A program made the translations under genes and the position numbers. The notes beneath the pieces were generated by a model that was not told the origin of the DNA, did not search any database, and saw only the letters and a program-made list of their open reading frames with translations. Below, one piece after another: positions 1 to 8,960 of a DNA stretch of 64,000 nt (positions are counted from its first letter, which is position 1; the number at the start of each line of letters is the position of its first letter). The stretch covers positions 744,001 to 808,000 of the forward strand of contig NZ_WTUZ01000040.1 of the NCBI RefSeq assembly GCF_009882985.1. Direction: 5' to 3'. The stretch comes from Paenibacillus silvestris (lineage in GTDB: Bacteria; Bacillota; Bacilli; Paenibacillales; NBRC-103111).

Positions 1-712
1 TCACCTCTTGCTTTACATCGCTTTTGTCAGCGTTATTCCGGTAATCATCAATGATGACGCCGTCACGGAGGGCAACGACGCGTTTCGCATTATCGGCAAT
101 ATGATGATCATGCGTAATTAGAACAATCGTATTTCCTTGTGCATTCAATTGTAGAATTAACTCCAGAACTTCTTCCCCTGTTCGGGAATCGAGTGCTCCT
201 GTCGGTTCATCCGCCAAAATGAGAGATGGAGAAATGGCAAGGGCCCTAGCGATCGCCACACGTTGTTGCTGACCACCGGATAGTTCGCTTGGCTTATGGT
301 GACCACGCTCGCCCATTCCGAGCATTTTGAGCATTTCGTGGGCCCGCTCGCGCCGTTCTTTTCTCGGAATACCGGCATAAATCATCGGCAGCTCCACATT
401 TTCCATCGCAGATAAACGGGGCAATAGATTAAATTGCTGAAAAATAAAGCCGATCTTCTGATTGCGAAGGGCAGCGAGCTCATTATCACTCATGCGTTCG
501 GTTACGACGCCGTCTAGAATATAGCTGCCCGACGTCGGAACATCCAAGAGCCCAATCGTATTCATAAGCGTCGATTTACCGGATCCGCTGGGCCCGATGA
601 TCGCTACGAAGTCGCCTTCTTCTACAGCAAGGGATATGCTGCGCAGAATTGGTAGATCTTCTAAACCGCGTTTATAGGTCTTGACAATATCTTTTAGCTC
701 AATGATATTCAT
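1..712 (-). CDS. ABC transporter ATP-binding protein, MacB/YknY type (3' end outside window)
   Basis: Cytoplasmic ATPase of an ABC exporter of the MacB/LolD/YknY class. The visible 237 residues hold all the nucleotide-binding motifs: Walker A GPSGSGKST at about residues 40-48, Q-loop FQQFN near 91, signature LSGGQQQR near 144, Walker B LILADEPTGALD near 164 and the H-loop ITHD. The ATG at 712 is preceded by AAAGGAG. The reading frame runs open off the left edge, so only a few C-terminal residues should be missing. It lies 27 bp downstream of a membrane fusion protein, so an operon adaptor-ATPase-(permease off window) is likely, as in yknXYZ or macAB. The substrate cannot be inferred; families of this layout export peptides or respond to envelope stress. 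Confidence 0.93.
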   Translation of the reverse strand, partial: MNIIELKDIVKTYKRGLEDLPILRSISLAVEEGDFVAIIGPSGSGKSTLMNTIGLLDVPTSGSYILDGVVTERMSDNELAALRNQKIGFIFQQFNLLPRLSAMENVELPMIYAGIPRKERRERAHEMLKMLGMGERGHHKPSELSGGQQQRVAIARALAISPSLILADEPTGALDSRTGEEVLELILQLNAQGNTIVLITHDHHIADNAKRVVALRDGVIIDDYRNNADKSDVKQEV

Positions 713-739
713 ACCGCAATAACTCCTTTCCCGGCAGTA

Positions 740-2467
740 TTATCTGTTACCGCCACCGCCACCACCACCGCCGTTAGTCCGAACAGCGCCACCTGCGCCG
801 CCACCACCGCCGCCTTGGAATCCACCTGCTCCGCCGCCGCCAAATCCGCCAGCACCACCTGCGCCGCCGTTTTGTTGGAACTGCTGTCTTAAGCGATTAA
901 TTTCATCCTGGCTAAGGTTCTGTTGTCTTTTCACAGCATTAGGAAGAACAACTTTATCCCCTTCACTTAGGCCTTCGGTGATTTCAATTTGCGTTTTCGA
1001 ACGAATACCGATTTTTACTTCATGCTCGGCTTCTACCGTTCCATCTGCTTTTTTCAATGTGACAATACGCTTGCCTTTTTGCAATTGCAACGCCTCAGGT
1101 GGTATGTAAATCGCATCTTTCTTGTCTTGAATTAGAATTTCACCTGTAGCCGTCATGCCATATTTCAACACATTATCTTTGTTATCCGCAGCCAACACAA
1201 CATCATAGGCCGTCACCCCGTTGGTCGTCGTACCTACCGTAGAAATTTGCGTAACTTCAGCAGGGAATATGCGGCCTGGGTAAGAATCGACCTTGATTTC
1301 AGCCTTCATTCCAAGCTTAATATTAGGCAAATCTAACTCATCCACCTGCACCGGAAGCTGCATTTTGGCAATGCTGGCAACGGCCCCTAGCTGCATACCA
1401 CTGCTAACCTTGGTTCCAACTTGTAAAAGACTAAGAATATCATTGCGTTTGTTAACAAAGTCTGTTGAGAACACACCATCAAATGGCGCTAATACTTTAA
1501 GTCCATTAACTTTGTCTTGCGCTGAATCCACTTTCAACTTGGCACGATCAAGTGCAGACTGTTTGGTAAGAATATCATCGCCAATCGTATCATTCGCGAA
1601 AGTTGCGAGTGTATCTCCTTGGCGAACCATATTACCTGTTTTCAGAGGCATTGTAGACACCGTACCCGTTGTCCCTGCCAGTACAGTTGTGACTTTCAAA
1701 TATTGAAGGGCCGCTTTCGCTTGCGAATCAACCGCACGTCCACCGATTGTCACACTGCCTAGTACGTTCGTACCTGCATCCATCGAATTGTCATTGGGAA
1801 CAGCAATATCAATATCGACTACTTTCCCGCCTTTCCCATCCGATCTAGGATCTTTCGAGATGCTTTGAATCGTCCCCGTTTTCGTAATCATATAGCCATC
1901 TATCGTAATATCGACCGGATCCCCTTTGTGCAGTTGTGCAGCGTCTTCCACAAAGAATGGCAGCGTCACAGTCAAATTGCTCACATCAGAGATTGTTGCA
2001 ATTTTGGTCGATTTATTAATCGTAGCTCCTAATTCCAGGTTCGTTGCATACGTGAGCTTCCCGGAAACCGGCGATTTAACGGACATTAATCCTTGCTGCT
2101 CCATGAGAGAATTCAAGTCCTTCTGTGTTTGCTCATAGGTCAGCTGCGCATCCTGCAAATCACTTTCCAGGCTCGTACTCGTCAATTCCAGAAGAACATC
2201 CCCAGCTTTCACTGCTTGGTTCCGTTTCAGATTAATGGATTTAATGTTCGATTCAACCGGAATGGAGATCGTTTGTGTATCTTTAGGTTCGAACTGCGCT
2301 GTTCCTGATACGGAAGAACGGATATTACCCTTTTTGACTTCATAAGTAACTTCTTTCACATCTGCTGCTTTGCTTTTCTTCCCTTTAGTTAAATAAGCAT
2401 AAGTGCCACCTGCGCAGATGATTACCGCGATTGATACTATAAACCACTTACTGCGATACCATTTCAT
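740..2467 (-). CDS. HlyD/MacA-family membrane fusion (adaptor) protein with Gly-rich C-terminal tail
   Basis: A 575-residue periplasmic-adaptor-like protein of the RND/MacA/YknX type. It has one N-terminal membrane anchor (residues about 8-26), a biotinyl/lipoyl-like half domain, a coiled-coil hairpin near residues 100-125, a second lipoyl-like half around 265-345 and beta-barrel domains to about 530. In a Gram-positive cell it would link the permease to extracellular substrate handling. The last 45 residues are almost entirely Gly with Ala, Asn and Gln, which is unusual for the family. The start is ATG with AAGGAGG upstream. It is followed after 27 bp by the ABC ATPase and preceded by a lipoprotein gene 15 bp away, so the three are probably co-transcribed. 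Confidence 0.9.
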   Translation of the reverse strand: MKWYRSKWFIVSIAVIICAGGTYAYLTKGKKSKAADVKEVTYEVKKGNIRSSVSGTAQFEPKDTQTISIPVESNIKSINLKRNQAVKAGDVLLELTSTSLESDLQDAQLTYEQTQKDLNSLMEQQGLMSVKSPVSGKLTYATNLELGATINKSTKIATISDVSNLTVTLPFFVEDAAQLHKGDPVDITIDGYMITKTGTIQSISKDPRSDGKGGKVVDIDIAVPNDNSMDAGTNVLGSVTIGGRAVDSQAKAALQYLKVTTVLAGTTGTVSTMPLKTGNMVRQGDTLATFANDTIGDDILTKQSALDRAKLKVDSAQDKVNGLKVLAPFDGVFSTDFVNKRNDILSLLQVGTKVSSGMQLGAVASIAKMQLPVQVDELDLPNIKLGMKAEIKVDSYPGRIFPAEVTQISTVGTTTNGVTAYDVVLAADNKDNVLKYGMTATGEILIQDKKDAIYIPPEALQLQKGKRIVTLKKADGTVEAEHEVKIGIRSKTQIEITEGLSEGDKVVLPNAVKRQQNLSQDEINRLRQQFQQNGGAGGAGGFGGGGAGGFQGGGGGGAGGAVRTNGGGGGGGGNR

Positions 2468-2482
2468 GAAGTAACTTCCTCC

Positions 2483-3085
2483 TTAGAGTTTGGACATGAG
2501 TAATTCCATTAACTGCTGCTCAACGCTGATCCCCATGCTTCTAGGATCAAACTGGTTTTCTCCATGTTCACGGTCAATGAAGCCTGACTCTGTCTGTCGA
2601 TCGGTCTTTCTTTTTTGCATAAAAGCTCTAACTCGCTTCTCTCGTTCCTCTGAGGAAAGCTCCTCCCCTTGATTACCCGTGCGCTCAGCTAATCGTGCCT
2701 TTTCTTCCTTGGATTGTTCCTCAAGATAAGCAATTTGCTCTACAGTCAAACCGTCAAGCACCAGCTTGCGTTCGGATTCGTTCATACTTCCTTCATCTAT
2801 GCTTTTGCGAACGAAAGGAAGTATCGTCTCTGCTTGCTTAGCCGTTATCGACAAATTCGCATGCCGGTCCATACGAAGCAATTCTTGAGAGAACATGACC
2901 AGCTGCATCTCCTTTACATTTTGGACATCCTCTGTGGGGCTTTCCTCGGGGAGAGTTTGCTCGGTTTGTGGGGGCGAAGCGACCACGGCCTGCGCTCTGG
3001 AAAGTTCAGGCATATGTGTCTGACAGCCACCTAACAGGAAGGAGAAAAGCGTCACACCTATTGCTGCTTTCCAAGTGTACTTCAT
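2483..3085 (-). CDS. Predicted lipoprotein of unknown function
   Basis: A 200-residue protein with a lipoprotein signal: positively charged start, hydrophobic core and lipobox LGGC with the Cys at about residue 20. The mature part is hydrophilic, rich in Glu, Arg and Gln, and probably helical; I recognise no domain. The start is ATG with GGAGGTG upstream. It sits just upstream of the adaptor and ATPase genes of the ABC exporter and downstream of a two-component system, which suggests an accessory or sensing role for that exporter. This is inference from position only. Confidence 0.75.
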   Translation of the reverse strand: MKYTWKAAIGVTLFSFLLGGCQTHMPELSRAQAVVASPPQTEQTLPEESPTEDVQNVKEMQLVMFSQELLRMDRHANLSITAKQAETILPFVRKSIDEGSMNESERKLVLDGLTVEQIAYLEEQSKEEKARLAERTGNQGEELSSEEREKRVRAFMQKRKTDRQTESGFIDREHGENQFDPRSMGISVEQQLMELLMSKL

Positions 3086-3103
3086 CTAACATACACCTCC
3101 AAG

Positions 3104-3135
3104 ACAAAAAATCCTGTCCAATAGGATCAGGATAA
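3104..3135 (-). terminator. Possible rho-independent terminator after the histidine kinase gene
   Basis: On the minus strand a 6-bp stem (ATCCTG/CAGGAT) with a loop that can pair further is followed by six T. It lies between the kinase stop and the lipoprotein start. The stem is short, so termination may be partial. Confidence 0.45.
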
Positions 3136-3185
3136 GCTTCAAACATGAAAGAAGTTTGTTTTAGTTGTAAAATATTTGTGAAACT

Positions 3186-4640
3186 CTACGAAATCCGAGG
3201 AAATGTAACACGAAATTCGGTGCCTTCGCCTAATCGGCTGCGTGCTTGGATAGTGCCATGCATGCCAGTGACCAAATGCTTCACAATTGTGAGTCCAAGC
3301 CCCGTCCCTGTTGGCACGTCAGAGCTGGATGTTCTTGCTTCATCCGCCTTATAGAAACGATCCCAAATACGTGCTAACTCTGCATCCGTCATCCCTGTTC
3401 CTGTATCTCGAATGAACAGATGGACTTCGTGCTCAGCCTCTTCGAGCGCCACAGTTAATGTCCCGCCCTTTGGCGTGAATTTTAAAGCGTTATAAATTAA
3501 ATTATGTACGATTTGTGCAAATCGATCAGGATCTAGAGGAACTTGAGCAGGCTCATGATCCGGATTAGGTAAAATAAGATGCAGCGCTATCTCATTAACA
3601 GCGATCGGTGCCTTCAATAATTCCAACGATTCTTCCAATGCTTCGATCATGATGACAGGTCTAAGTCGAAACACATCGACACCATTTTGAATCTGTGCGA
3701 GGTCTAATAAGTCGGTCACGAGACGCTGCAAGCGCTGAACCTCTTGATCACAGATGCGCAGGTAATGCGAGTATTTCTCTTCTGGAATAATCTTATCATT
3801 CATGGCCAGGATGAAACCACGCAGTGTTGTAAGCGGTGAGCGCAGCTCATGTGACACATTCGTCAGAAACTCCTGCCGAGTACCCTCCCATTCTTCGAGC
3901 TGCTCCACCATGAAGTTGAAGCTCGTAGCAAGCTGGCCGACTTCATCGTGTGAAGTGACGGGGACACGGGTCGTAAAGTCGCCATGCGCCAGTTCAAGCG
4001 CTGCACGATTCATTTGCTGAAGCGGGCCCGCGAGTTTTCGCGAAATAATATAGAGAATGAACCCCACAGCCAGAAGAGAGAACAACAGCGGAACAAGAAT
4101 GTTAACCCGTACAGCAGAAATAGCTTCACTAATGTCCCCAGCAGGGAAATGCAGAATGAAGACCATGGGCTGCTCGTTTAATTGATAAGGCGCGTGATAC
4201 GTAAACAAATTAATAATTCTTCCGTCCGGCGCCGTTAAGTTCACCATTCCATAACCGCTGTGGCCATGCAAACCATCGATAAACTGCGCATCCATCTGCT
4301 TAGGTATCGTGCGTCCCTCACTGTCAGAGGAACCGTTCAGAATATTTCCTTTGTCATCAACGAGCCATACCTGCCCATTAATGCTTCTCGCTAAAATGCG
4401 TACGGTATACTTCAATTCCCTCGTAGAGATGGTGCCGTCTTGCACCGAATTCATTAACCGGGTCACCTCGACAACCCGCTTCTCCAGCAGTTCAACTTTA
4501 TCCTTGTAAAACAAATCCGTAAAATAATAGTTCCAGAATAGAAACAATCCCGCAAAGAAAAGCACACAGGTTGCCAGAAAGGACAAGAAGATTTTCAGAT
4601 AAAGGCTGTTATATTTTCCCTTTAGCCAAATCTTAAACAT
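3186..4640 (-). CDS. Sensor histidine kinase (HAMP, HisKA, HATPase)
   Basis: A 484-residue membrane histidine kinase. Two membrane segments (about 14-36 and 180-200) flank an extracellular sensor domain, followed by HAMP, a HisKA dimerisation domain with H-box VSHELRSPL (His near residue 267), N-box NALKFTP, and G-boxes DTGTGM and GTGLGL. I chose the ATG at 4640 because GAGGTGG lies 6 nt upstream and it overlaps the regulator stop by 8 bp; an upstream in-frame start at 4709 would add 23 residues that look untypical. It is the partner of the OmpR-type regulator immediately upstream. The downstream lipoprotein and exporter genes are plausible targets. Confidence 0.93.
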   Translation of the reverse strand: MFKIWLKGKYNSLYLKIFLSFLATCVLFFAGLFLFWNYYFTDLFYKDKVELLEKRVVEVTRLMNSVQDGTISTRELKYTVRILARSINGQVWLVDDKGNILNGSSDSEGRTIPKQMDAQFIDGLHGHSGYGMVNLTAPDGRIINLFTYHAPYQLNEQPMVFILHFPAGDISEAISAVRVNILVPLLFSLLAVGFILYIISRKLAGPLQQMNRAALELAHGDFTTRVPVTSHDEVGQLATSFNFMVEQLEEWEGTRQEFLTNVSHELRSPLTTLRGFILAMNDKIIPEEKYSHYLRICDQEVQRLQRLVTDLLDLAQIQNGVDVFRLRPVIMIEALEESLELLKAPIAVNEIALHLILPNPDHEPAQVPLDPDRFAQIVHNLIYNALKFTPKGGTLTVALEEAEHEVHLFIRDTGTGMTDAELARIWDRFYKADEARTSSSDVPTGTGLGLTIVKHLVTGMHGTIQARSRLGEGTEFRVTFPRIS

Positions 4641-5361
4641 GCTGGACCACCTCAAACGAATAACCAATCCCCCACAAGGTTTGAATGTTCCACGTATCAT
4701 GCTGTCCAAGCTTTTTGCGCAAATTTTTCACATGAGCATCAACCGTACGCGTACCGCCGGTAAAATCAAAATTCCACACGTAACCAAGCAGATCTTCACG
4801 AGTGAATACACGACTCGGATGACTGGTCAGGAAATGCAGCAATTCAATTTCCTTCGGCGTGAGATCAATTCGTTTCCCTCCCACGGTTACCCGGTACTGG
4901 TCCAAATCAATGACAATATTTCCGATTTCCAAAATTTTGCGAGACGAACTTTGTGATGCGGAGAGATCCGTTGGTACCTGAACCGTACGTCGCAAGACGG
5001 CCTTAATCCGGGCAATAAGTTCATTAGGATCGAATGGCTTAACTAAATAATCGTCGACACCTAAATTAAATCCCCTTAGCTTGTCAATAGACTCACCTTT
5101 GGCCGTTAGAAAAATAATCGGCGTCTGATGAAAAGGAGCTTCCATTTTCCGAATCATTTCACATAATTCATAACCGGAAATATCTGGCAGCATGATGTCC
5201 AGAAGCACTAAATTTGGTTTCTCTTCTATAATCGTGCGAAGAACCTCTTGACCTCGCGGCAGCAGAATCGGTTCATAATTGGAATGTTCCAGATACAGTC
5301 TGACCACTTCCGCAATATTCGGCTCATCATCTACGACAAGTACTTTTCCCTCCGAGCTCAC
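4633..5361 (-). CDS. OmpR/PhoB-family response regulator
   Basis: A 242-residue DNA-binding response regulator with an N-terminal receiver domain (acidic pocket DDE at 11-13, phospho-acceptor Asp55 in LLDIMLP, Lys of LVKPF near 107) and a C-terminal winged-helix domain (about 145-240) with the usual LTPKEIELL and RTVDAHVKNLRKKL stretches. It starts with GTG; this GTG overlaps the stop of the DUF309 gene as GTGA, and AAGGGTGG stands upstream. The kinase gene overlaps its 3' end by 8 bp. This tight coupling indicates one transcript for the three genes. Confidence 0.94.
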   Translation of the reverse strand: MSSEGKVLVVDDEPNIAEVVRLYLEHSNYEPILLPRGQEVLRTIIEEKPNLVLLDIMLPDISGYELCEMIRKMEAPFHQTPIIFLTAKGESIDKLRGFNLGVDDYLVKPFDPNELIARIKAVLRRTVQVPTDLSASQSSSRKILEIGNIVIDLDQYRVTVGGKRIDLTPKEIELLHFLTSHPSRVFTREDLLGYVWNFDFTGGTRTVDAHVKNLRKKLGQHDTWNIQTLWGIGYSFEVVQHV

Positions 5362-5891
5362 TTGGCGCCACCCTTTTCCTTACGAATTTGCTGTTGTCTT
5401 ACTCGTTCTTCAATGACCTCTGTCCGGTCTCTTCGCGTATGCTTATGGATGAGTTCAATATCGGCCATTCGGCTTGGTGCATGCCAAATCAACCCTCTTC
5501 GCTCGCATTCGGACTGGCACAAAGCAATTAGGTCCGCATCTACGATCGGCAAATTGATATCTTGATACAAATAGCCATCCACCTCAATTTGAGCCCAAGT
5601 ATGCCCAATTAACTGGCCCAGCACGTCAGGATCAAGCCCCAAAGAAGTCACATGTTCAGCCTGCGCATTACGCTGGGCGCTTTGCAGCATTTTGACAGCA
5701 CCCAACCGATTCCCGCGCCGAATATGATACATTCCGACCGCTATTTGGATTAAAGCGACATACGTTCTGCTGCGCTCATCCCCTGGATGCTCTTTCCAAA
5801 ATTCTTCCATAACCTCATGGCATTCAAAATAATCTCGCTCCGCATGAAAATGCAATAAATATTCGATATATGCTTCCGGATACTGATTCAT
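5358..5891 (-). CDS. DUF309 domain-containing protein
   Basis: A 177-residue all-helical protein of the DUF309 family. The family hallmark is seen at residues about 23-37: HEVMEEFW followed by a conserved HPGDER and then LIQIAVGMYHIRRGN. The function of the family is not established. I chose the ATG at 5891, with GGTGGAGG upstream, rather than a GTG five codons earlier that lies inside that ribosome binding site. The stop overlaps the GTG start of the response regulator, so it is the first gene of a three-gene unit. Confidence 0.85.
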   Translation of the reverse strand: MNQYPEAYIEYLLHFHAERDYFECHEVMEEFWKEHPGDERSRTYVALIQIAVGMYHIRRGNRLGAVKMLQSAQRNAQAEHVTSLGLDPDVLGQLIGHTWAQIEVDGYLYQDINLPIVDADLIALCQSECERRGLIWHAPSRMADIELIHKHTRRDRTEVIEERVRQQQIRKEKGGAK

Positions 5892-6071
5892 AAATCGTTC
5901 CTCCACCTTGTTCTGATCACGATAATGACTATGTATACCTCATGTTACTCGAAAGTTGTTCCATCGTCCAACATCGCCTTGTTTCCCCCATGTATTTCTA
6001 CCTTTTTTAGCGCAACCAATCTATCATTCCGTACGTCTTATTAAGTAGATTAAGAGAAAGAGGCGTGATTT

Positions 6072-7994
6072 ATGAAAGTTGGAAAATGGCTGCTGACAAG
6101 TACCCTTTTGTTATCCATGACGATTCCACAAGCTGTACAAGCAGCAGGAGCTCCAAACGGAACTACCGACAAAACAACGAAATACCGCGTTTATCAGTAT
6201 AATCAAGTGCTTATGGAATTTGCTAATTATAAACAAGCTGAAGCTTTTGCCAAAGGCTTTTCCAATAGTTATGTGGAGGAAATCGGCACACGCAAGTGGC
6301 TGTGGAACAACTTCCCTCGTTATCAGGTTTATCAATTAGACGCTACACTTCCTGAATGGCAATTCTCTACCCTAGATGCTGCTATTGCTGAAGCAAAAAA
6401 ATGGTCCAACGCCAGCGTTCGCGATCTAACATCTACGGGCTGGGTGTGGGATAACTACGCTCATTATCAAGTCTATCAAAATGAAATTACCCAAGATTCT
6501 TGGAGATTTCAAACGCTGAATGAAGCCATTGCCGAAGCGAAGAAATGGGGCAATGCCCATATCATTGATTTAAATAGCCGAGGTTGGGTCTGGGACAACA
6601 TCTCTAGTGACGATAAGACATCCCTGCGCGCCGGAGATCCTATTTACAAAGTCTATCAAGGAACATTTTCAGCTGACAACTGGGAATTCGCTTCGCTAGA
6701 AGATGCGGTCAAAGAAGCCCTGAAATGGGGCAACTCGACCGTCGTGAATAAAAACTCCAAAAAAACAGTATACAGTAATCTTAAATCCTACAAAGTATAC
6801 CAGAACGATGCTTTCCTTCAGGATTTCACTTCATTAGATGCAGCCATCGACTATGCAAAATTATGGGGACACGCAGCTATATTCATGGATGGCCGCAAAA
6901 TTTGGAACAACTATGCCGCTTACCAAGTGTTCCAGAACGCCGCTCTTATTGGGGAGTACACAAGTCTTCCTGACGCGCTGAACTACAGCGTACAGTACAA
7001 CAACAGCTCCATACAATCACTTGAACACCGCATATTGTGGGATAATTTCAAGAAGCTGCAGGTGTGGGGATGGAACGGCCAATCCGGTGGCGATGTGATT
7101 AAATCTCAGGTCACGAACACAATTGGGCTCGATGTTGATTCACCAAGCTATTTCGAGCTGGCAGACGCTTCTGGTAATCTTAAAGACAGCTCTAATCCCG
7201 AAACAGTTGAGTGGCTGCAAAAGAGCGGTCATACCGTGTACCCTCTTGTCAGCAATCAATTCAATGCCAGCTTAACTACGCAATTCCTAGCCAATAGTGC
7301 TGCTCAGGATAAATTCATTAAAGCATTAGTCGATCGTTCCGTACAGCTTGGTGTTCCAGGTATTAACGTCGACTTCGAAAGCCTTGCAGGCTCAGATCGC
7401 AATGCATTCACAGCTTTCATAACCAAGTTAACAACTTACGCGCACTCACTCGGCTTGGTTATTTCCATTGATCTCCCGCGTGGCAGCGTCAAATGGAATC
7501 ATCTTTCCGCTTTTGACCATGAGAAGCTCGGCGGCATAGTCGATTACATCGTCATCATGGCCTATGACCAGTTCTATCGCGGGAGTACCTCCGCTGGTTC
7601 CGTTGCCGGTCTTCCCTGGACAGACGGTGGGATCCAAGAATTCCTATCTTATGGCATCGCCCGGGACAAAATCATCCTCGGCATCCCTTATTATGTGAGG
7701 GAATGGAAACTAGACACAGCCGGCGCCTTGCAGGGTAATCGGACTGTGCTGATGAAGGATATTCCAGCTTTGCTAGCTTCCAAAACGGTTAAACAAACAT
7801 GGGATACCACTTACGGGCAGTATCGCGTGGAATACCAAGAAGACGGCTTCACTTATGTGTTCTGGTTAGAAGATATGGCTACCGTCAAGGCCCGTTTGGA
7901 TGTCGCGAAAAAGTATGACATCGCTGGTGTCGCGGCCTGGCGACTTGGCTATGATCCGTCGGAGCTATGGACGATGATTTTGCAGAATAAGTGA
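6072..7994 (+). CDS. Secreted GH18-family glycoside hydrolase with six N-terminal repeats
   Basis: A 640-residue secreted protein. A signal peptide (cleavage near residue 24, VQAAG) is followed by six tandem repeats of about 45-55 residues (roughly residues 36-335). Each begins Y-x-V-Y/F-Q, has a central F-x-S/T-L-x-x-A-I segment and ends W-D/N-N or similar. The C-terminal third is a GH18 catalytic domain: motif GINVDFES near residues 431-438 with the catalytic Glu, and the later YIVIMAYDQFYRG stretch near 495. GH18 members act on chitin or peptidoglycan-like chains; such proteins in spore formers are often cell-wall or spore-cortex associated. The repeats probably target a wall polymer (inference). 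The gene is flanked by a terminator and transcribed alone. Confidence 0.88.
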   Translation: MKVGKWLLTSTLLLSMTIPQAVQAAGAPNGTTDKTTKYRVYQYNQVLMEFANYKQAEAFAKGFSNSYVEEIGTRKWLWNNFPRYQVYQLDATLPEWQFSTLDAAIAEAKKWSNASVRDLTSTGWVWDNYAHYQVYQNEITQDSWRFQTLNEAIAEAKKWGNAHIIDLNSRGWVWDNISSDDKTSLRAGDPIYKVYQGTFSADNWEFASLEDAVKEALKWGNSTVVNKNSKKTVYSNLKSYKVYQNDAFLQDFTSLDAAIDYAKLWGHAAIFMDGRKIWNNYAAYQVFQNAALIGEYTSLPDALNYSVQYNNSSIQSLEHRILWDNFKKLQVWGWNGQSGGDVIKSQVTNTIGLDVDSPSYFELADASGNLKDSSNPETVEWLQKSGHTVYPLVSNQFNASLTTQFLANSAAQDKFIKALVDRSVQLGVPGINVDFESLAGSDRNAFTAFITKLTTYAHSLGLVISIDLPRGSVKWNHLSAFDHEKLGGIVDYIVIMAYDQFYRGSTSAGSVAGLPWTDGGIQEFLSYGIARDKIILGIPYYVREWKLDTAGALQGNRTVLMKDIPALLASKTVKQTWDTTYGQYRVEYQEDGFTYVFWLEDMATVKARLDVAKKYDIAGVAAWRLGYDPSELWTMILQNK

Positions 7995-8002
7995 AACATG
8001 TA

Positions 8003-8048
8003 AAGCAAAAAGCACTGTCAGGTATATTCCTGACAGTGCTTTTTGCTT
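8003..8048 (+). terminator. Strong bidirectional terminator
   Basis: A perfect 19-bp inverted repeat (AGCAAAAAGCACTGTCAGG and its complement) around a 6-nt loop, with T and A runs inside the arms. It ends the GH18 transcript and may also serve the converging minus-strand gene. Confidence 0.9.
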
Positions 8049-8178
8049 ACTCTAGATGCCTATTTCCGGCGGCACAATTTTCACACAAGACTGCGCTAGT
8101 GAAAATCCAGCACTGCGTGCGCCTCCTGGCGCGCGGTGCCCGGTAACACGTCGGCTGTCAAACGAGGCCTAATTTTGA

Positions 8179-8303
8179 GGGAACTGGAGTCCGCTATTCG
8201 GAGGAAAATCGAGTTTTTCCACTATTAGCGGAACTACAGGACCTTATTGGGTCTCCGAGGTATGTTTTGCCTGAGAAATCGTCAAAATAGCGGATCATAG
8301 TTC
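8179..8303. repeat. Dispersed intergenic repeat, locus A (three units)
   Basis: Three copies of a roughly 20-bp unit with the pattern GGAACT-n-n-AGNNCN-CTATT: direct at 8179-8200 and 8228-8248, inverted at 8286-8303. Related loci lie at 11441-11633 and 43376-43634. No convincing ORF covers the region. Confidence 0.8.
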
Positions 8304-8326
8304 TTTTGAGTATCGCTTCTAAAGGT

Positions 8327-8542
8327 TCATAGCAGATTCCATTCGTTAAATATCGTTGCCGTTCCACAGTCCGCGCAATACTTGGCATCCGACTTATTCA
8401 CCTTAGAGCAGCCTTTGTGGAGTAACGTTTTTTCCCTTGTACAGCGGTTTTTGAGCGGAGCCCCGCATTTAATACAATATCTTTCCTCTTTCTCAGCAAC
8501 ATACTTGCACCTGACACACTGCAGAAATTCCTTCTCAGCCAT
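8327..8542 (-). CDS. Small zinc-ribbon protein
   Basis: A 71-residue protein with two predicted zinc-binding knuckle pairs: CVRC ... CIKCG in the first half and C...GC ... CADCG in the second. The start is ATG with AAGGTG upstream. It resembles short double zinc-ribbon proteins of unknown role. Its 3' end abuts repeat locus A, and the tail after the last Cys pair may be altered by it. Function not assigned. Confidence 0.6.
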   Translation of the reverse strand: MAEKEFLQCVRCKYVAEKEERYCIKCGAPLKNRCTREKTLLHKGCSKVNKSDAKYCADCGTATIFNEWNLL

Positions 8543-8704
8543 AGTTTCACCTTCTTGATAGTAGGGTCTCTACTCCAAGTATATGAAGGCAATCTGACGA
8601 AAGGTGAATCCTGTACCTCATACTTTTTTCCATTTTCATGCCCAGTCATGTATAAAAACTTGCCTTTTTACCCCACCCTATGAAGTAAAGGAGGTGAATA
8701 GACA

Positions 8705-8863
8705 ATGGCAAAAGATGTACTTTGCGAAGTGAATTCCTGCAAAAACTGGGCAAATGGCAATAAATGCAACGCGTCCTCGATTTATGTCGTGAGCCACCAC
8801 GGCAGCAATCAGGCTCGCAATTCCGAAGAAACAGACTGCAAAACGTTTGAACCTAAGGTTTAA
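8705..8863 (+). CDS. DUF1540 domain-containing small Cys-rich protein
   Basis: A 52-residue protein, too short for many gene callers, with a very strong ribosome binding site (AAAGGAGGTGA) 7 nt before the ATG. Four Cys form the DUF1540 pattern: C-x5-C (positions 7 and 12), C21 and C45 in DCKTF. DUF1540 proteins are small metal-binding-type proteins common in spore formers; the role is not known. It is followed by a clear terminator and so forms its own transcription unit. Confidence 0.85.
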   Translation: MAKDVLCEVNSCKNWANGNKCNASSIYVVSHHGSNQARNSEETDCKTFEPKV

Positions 8864-8896
8864 TAAAGATCTACTCAACTTAGAAATGAAAGCATG

Positions 8897-8923
8897 TGGA
8901 GGTCCTTTCGGACCTCTTTTTTC
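8897..8923 (+). terminator. Rho-independent terminator after the DUF1540 gene
   Basis: 7-bp GC-rich stem GAGGTCC/GGACCTC with a 4-nt loop followed by six T. Confidence 0.9.
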
Positions 8924-8960
8924 TTTCTATTGCTATTGTAACCAATAATGATAATTATTA

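Noticed and set aside
58-712. Treating the window-edge stop-like TCA at bases 1-3 as the end of the ABC ATPase gene
   Set aside because: It is in another frame; the ATPase frame is still open at base 2, so the gene is listed as partial.
8180-8390. Short minus-strand open frame across repeat locus A
   Set aside because: It runs through the repeat units and the end of the zinc-ribbon gene, has no ribosome binding site and no domain.
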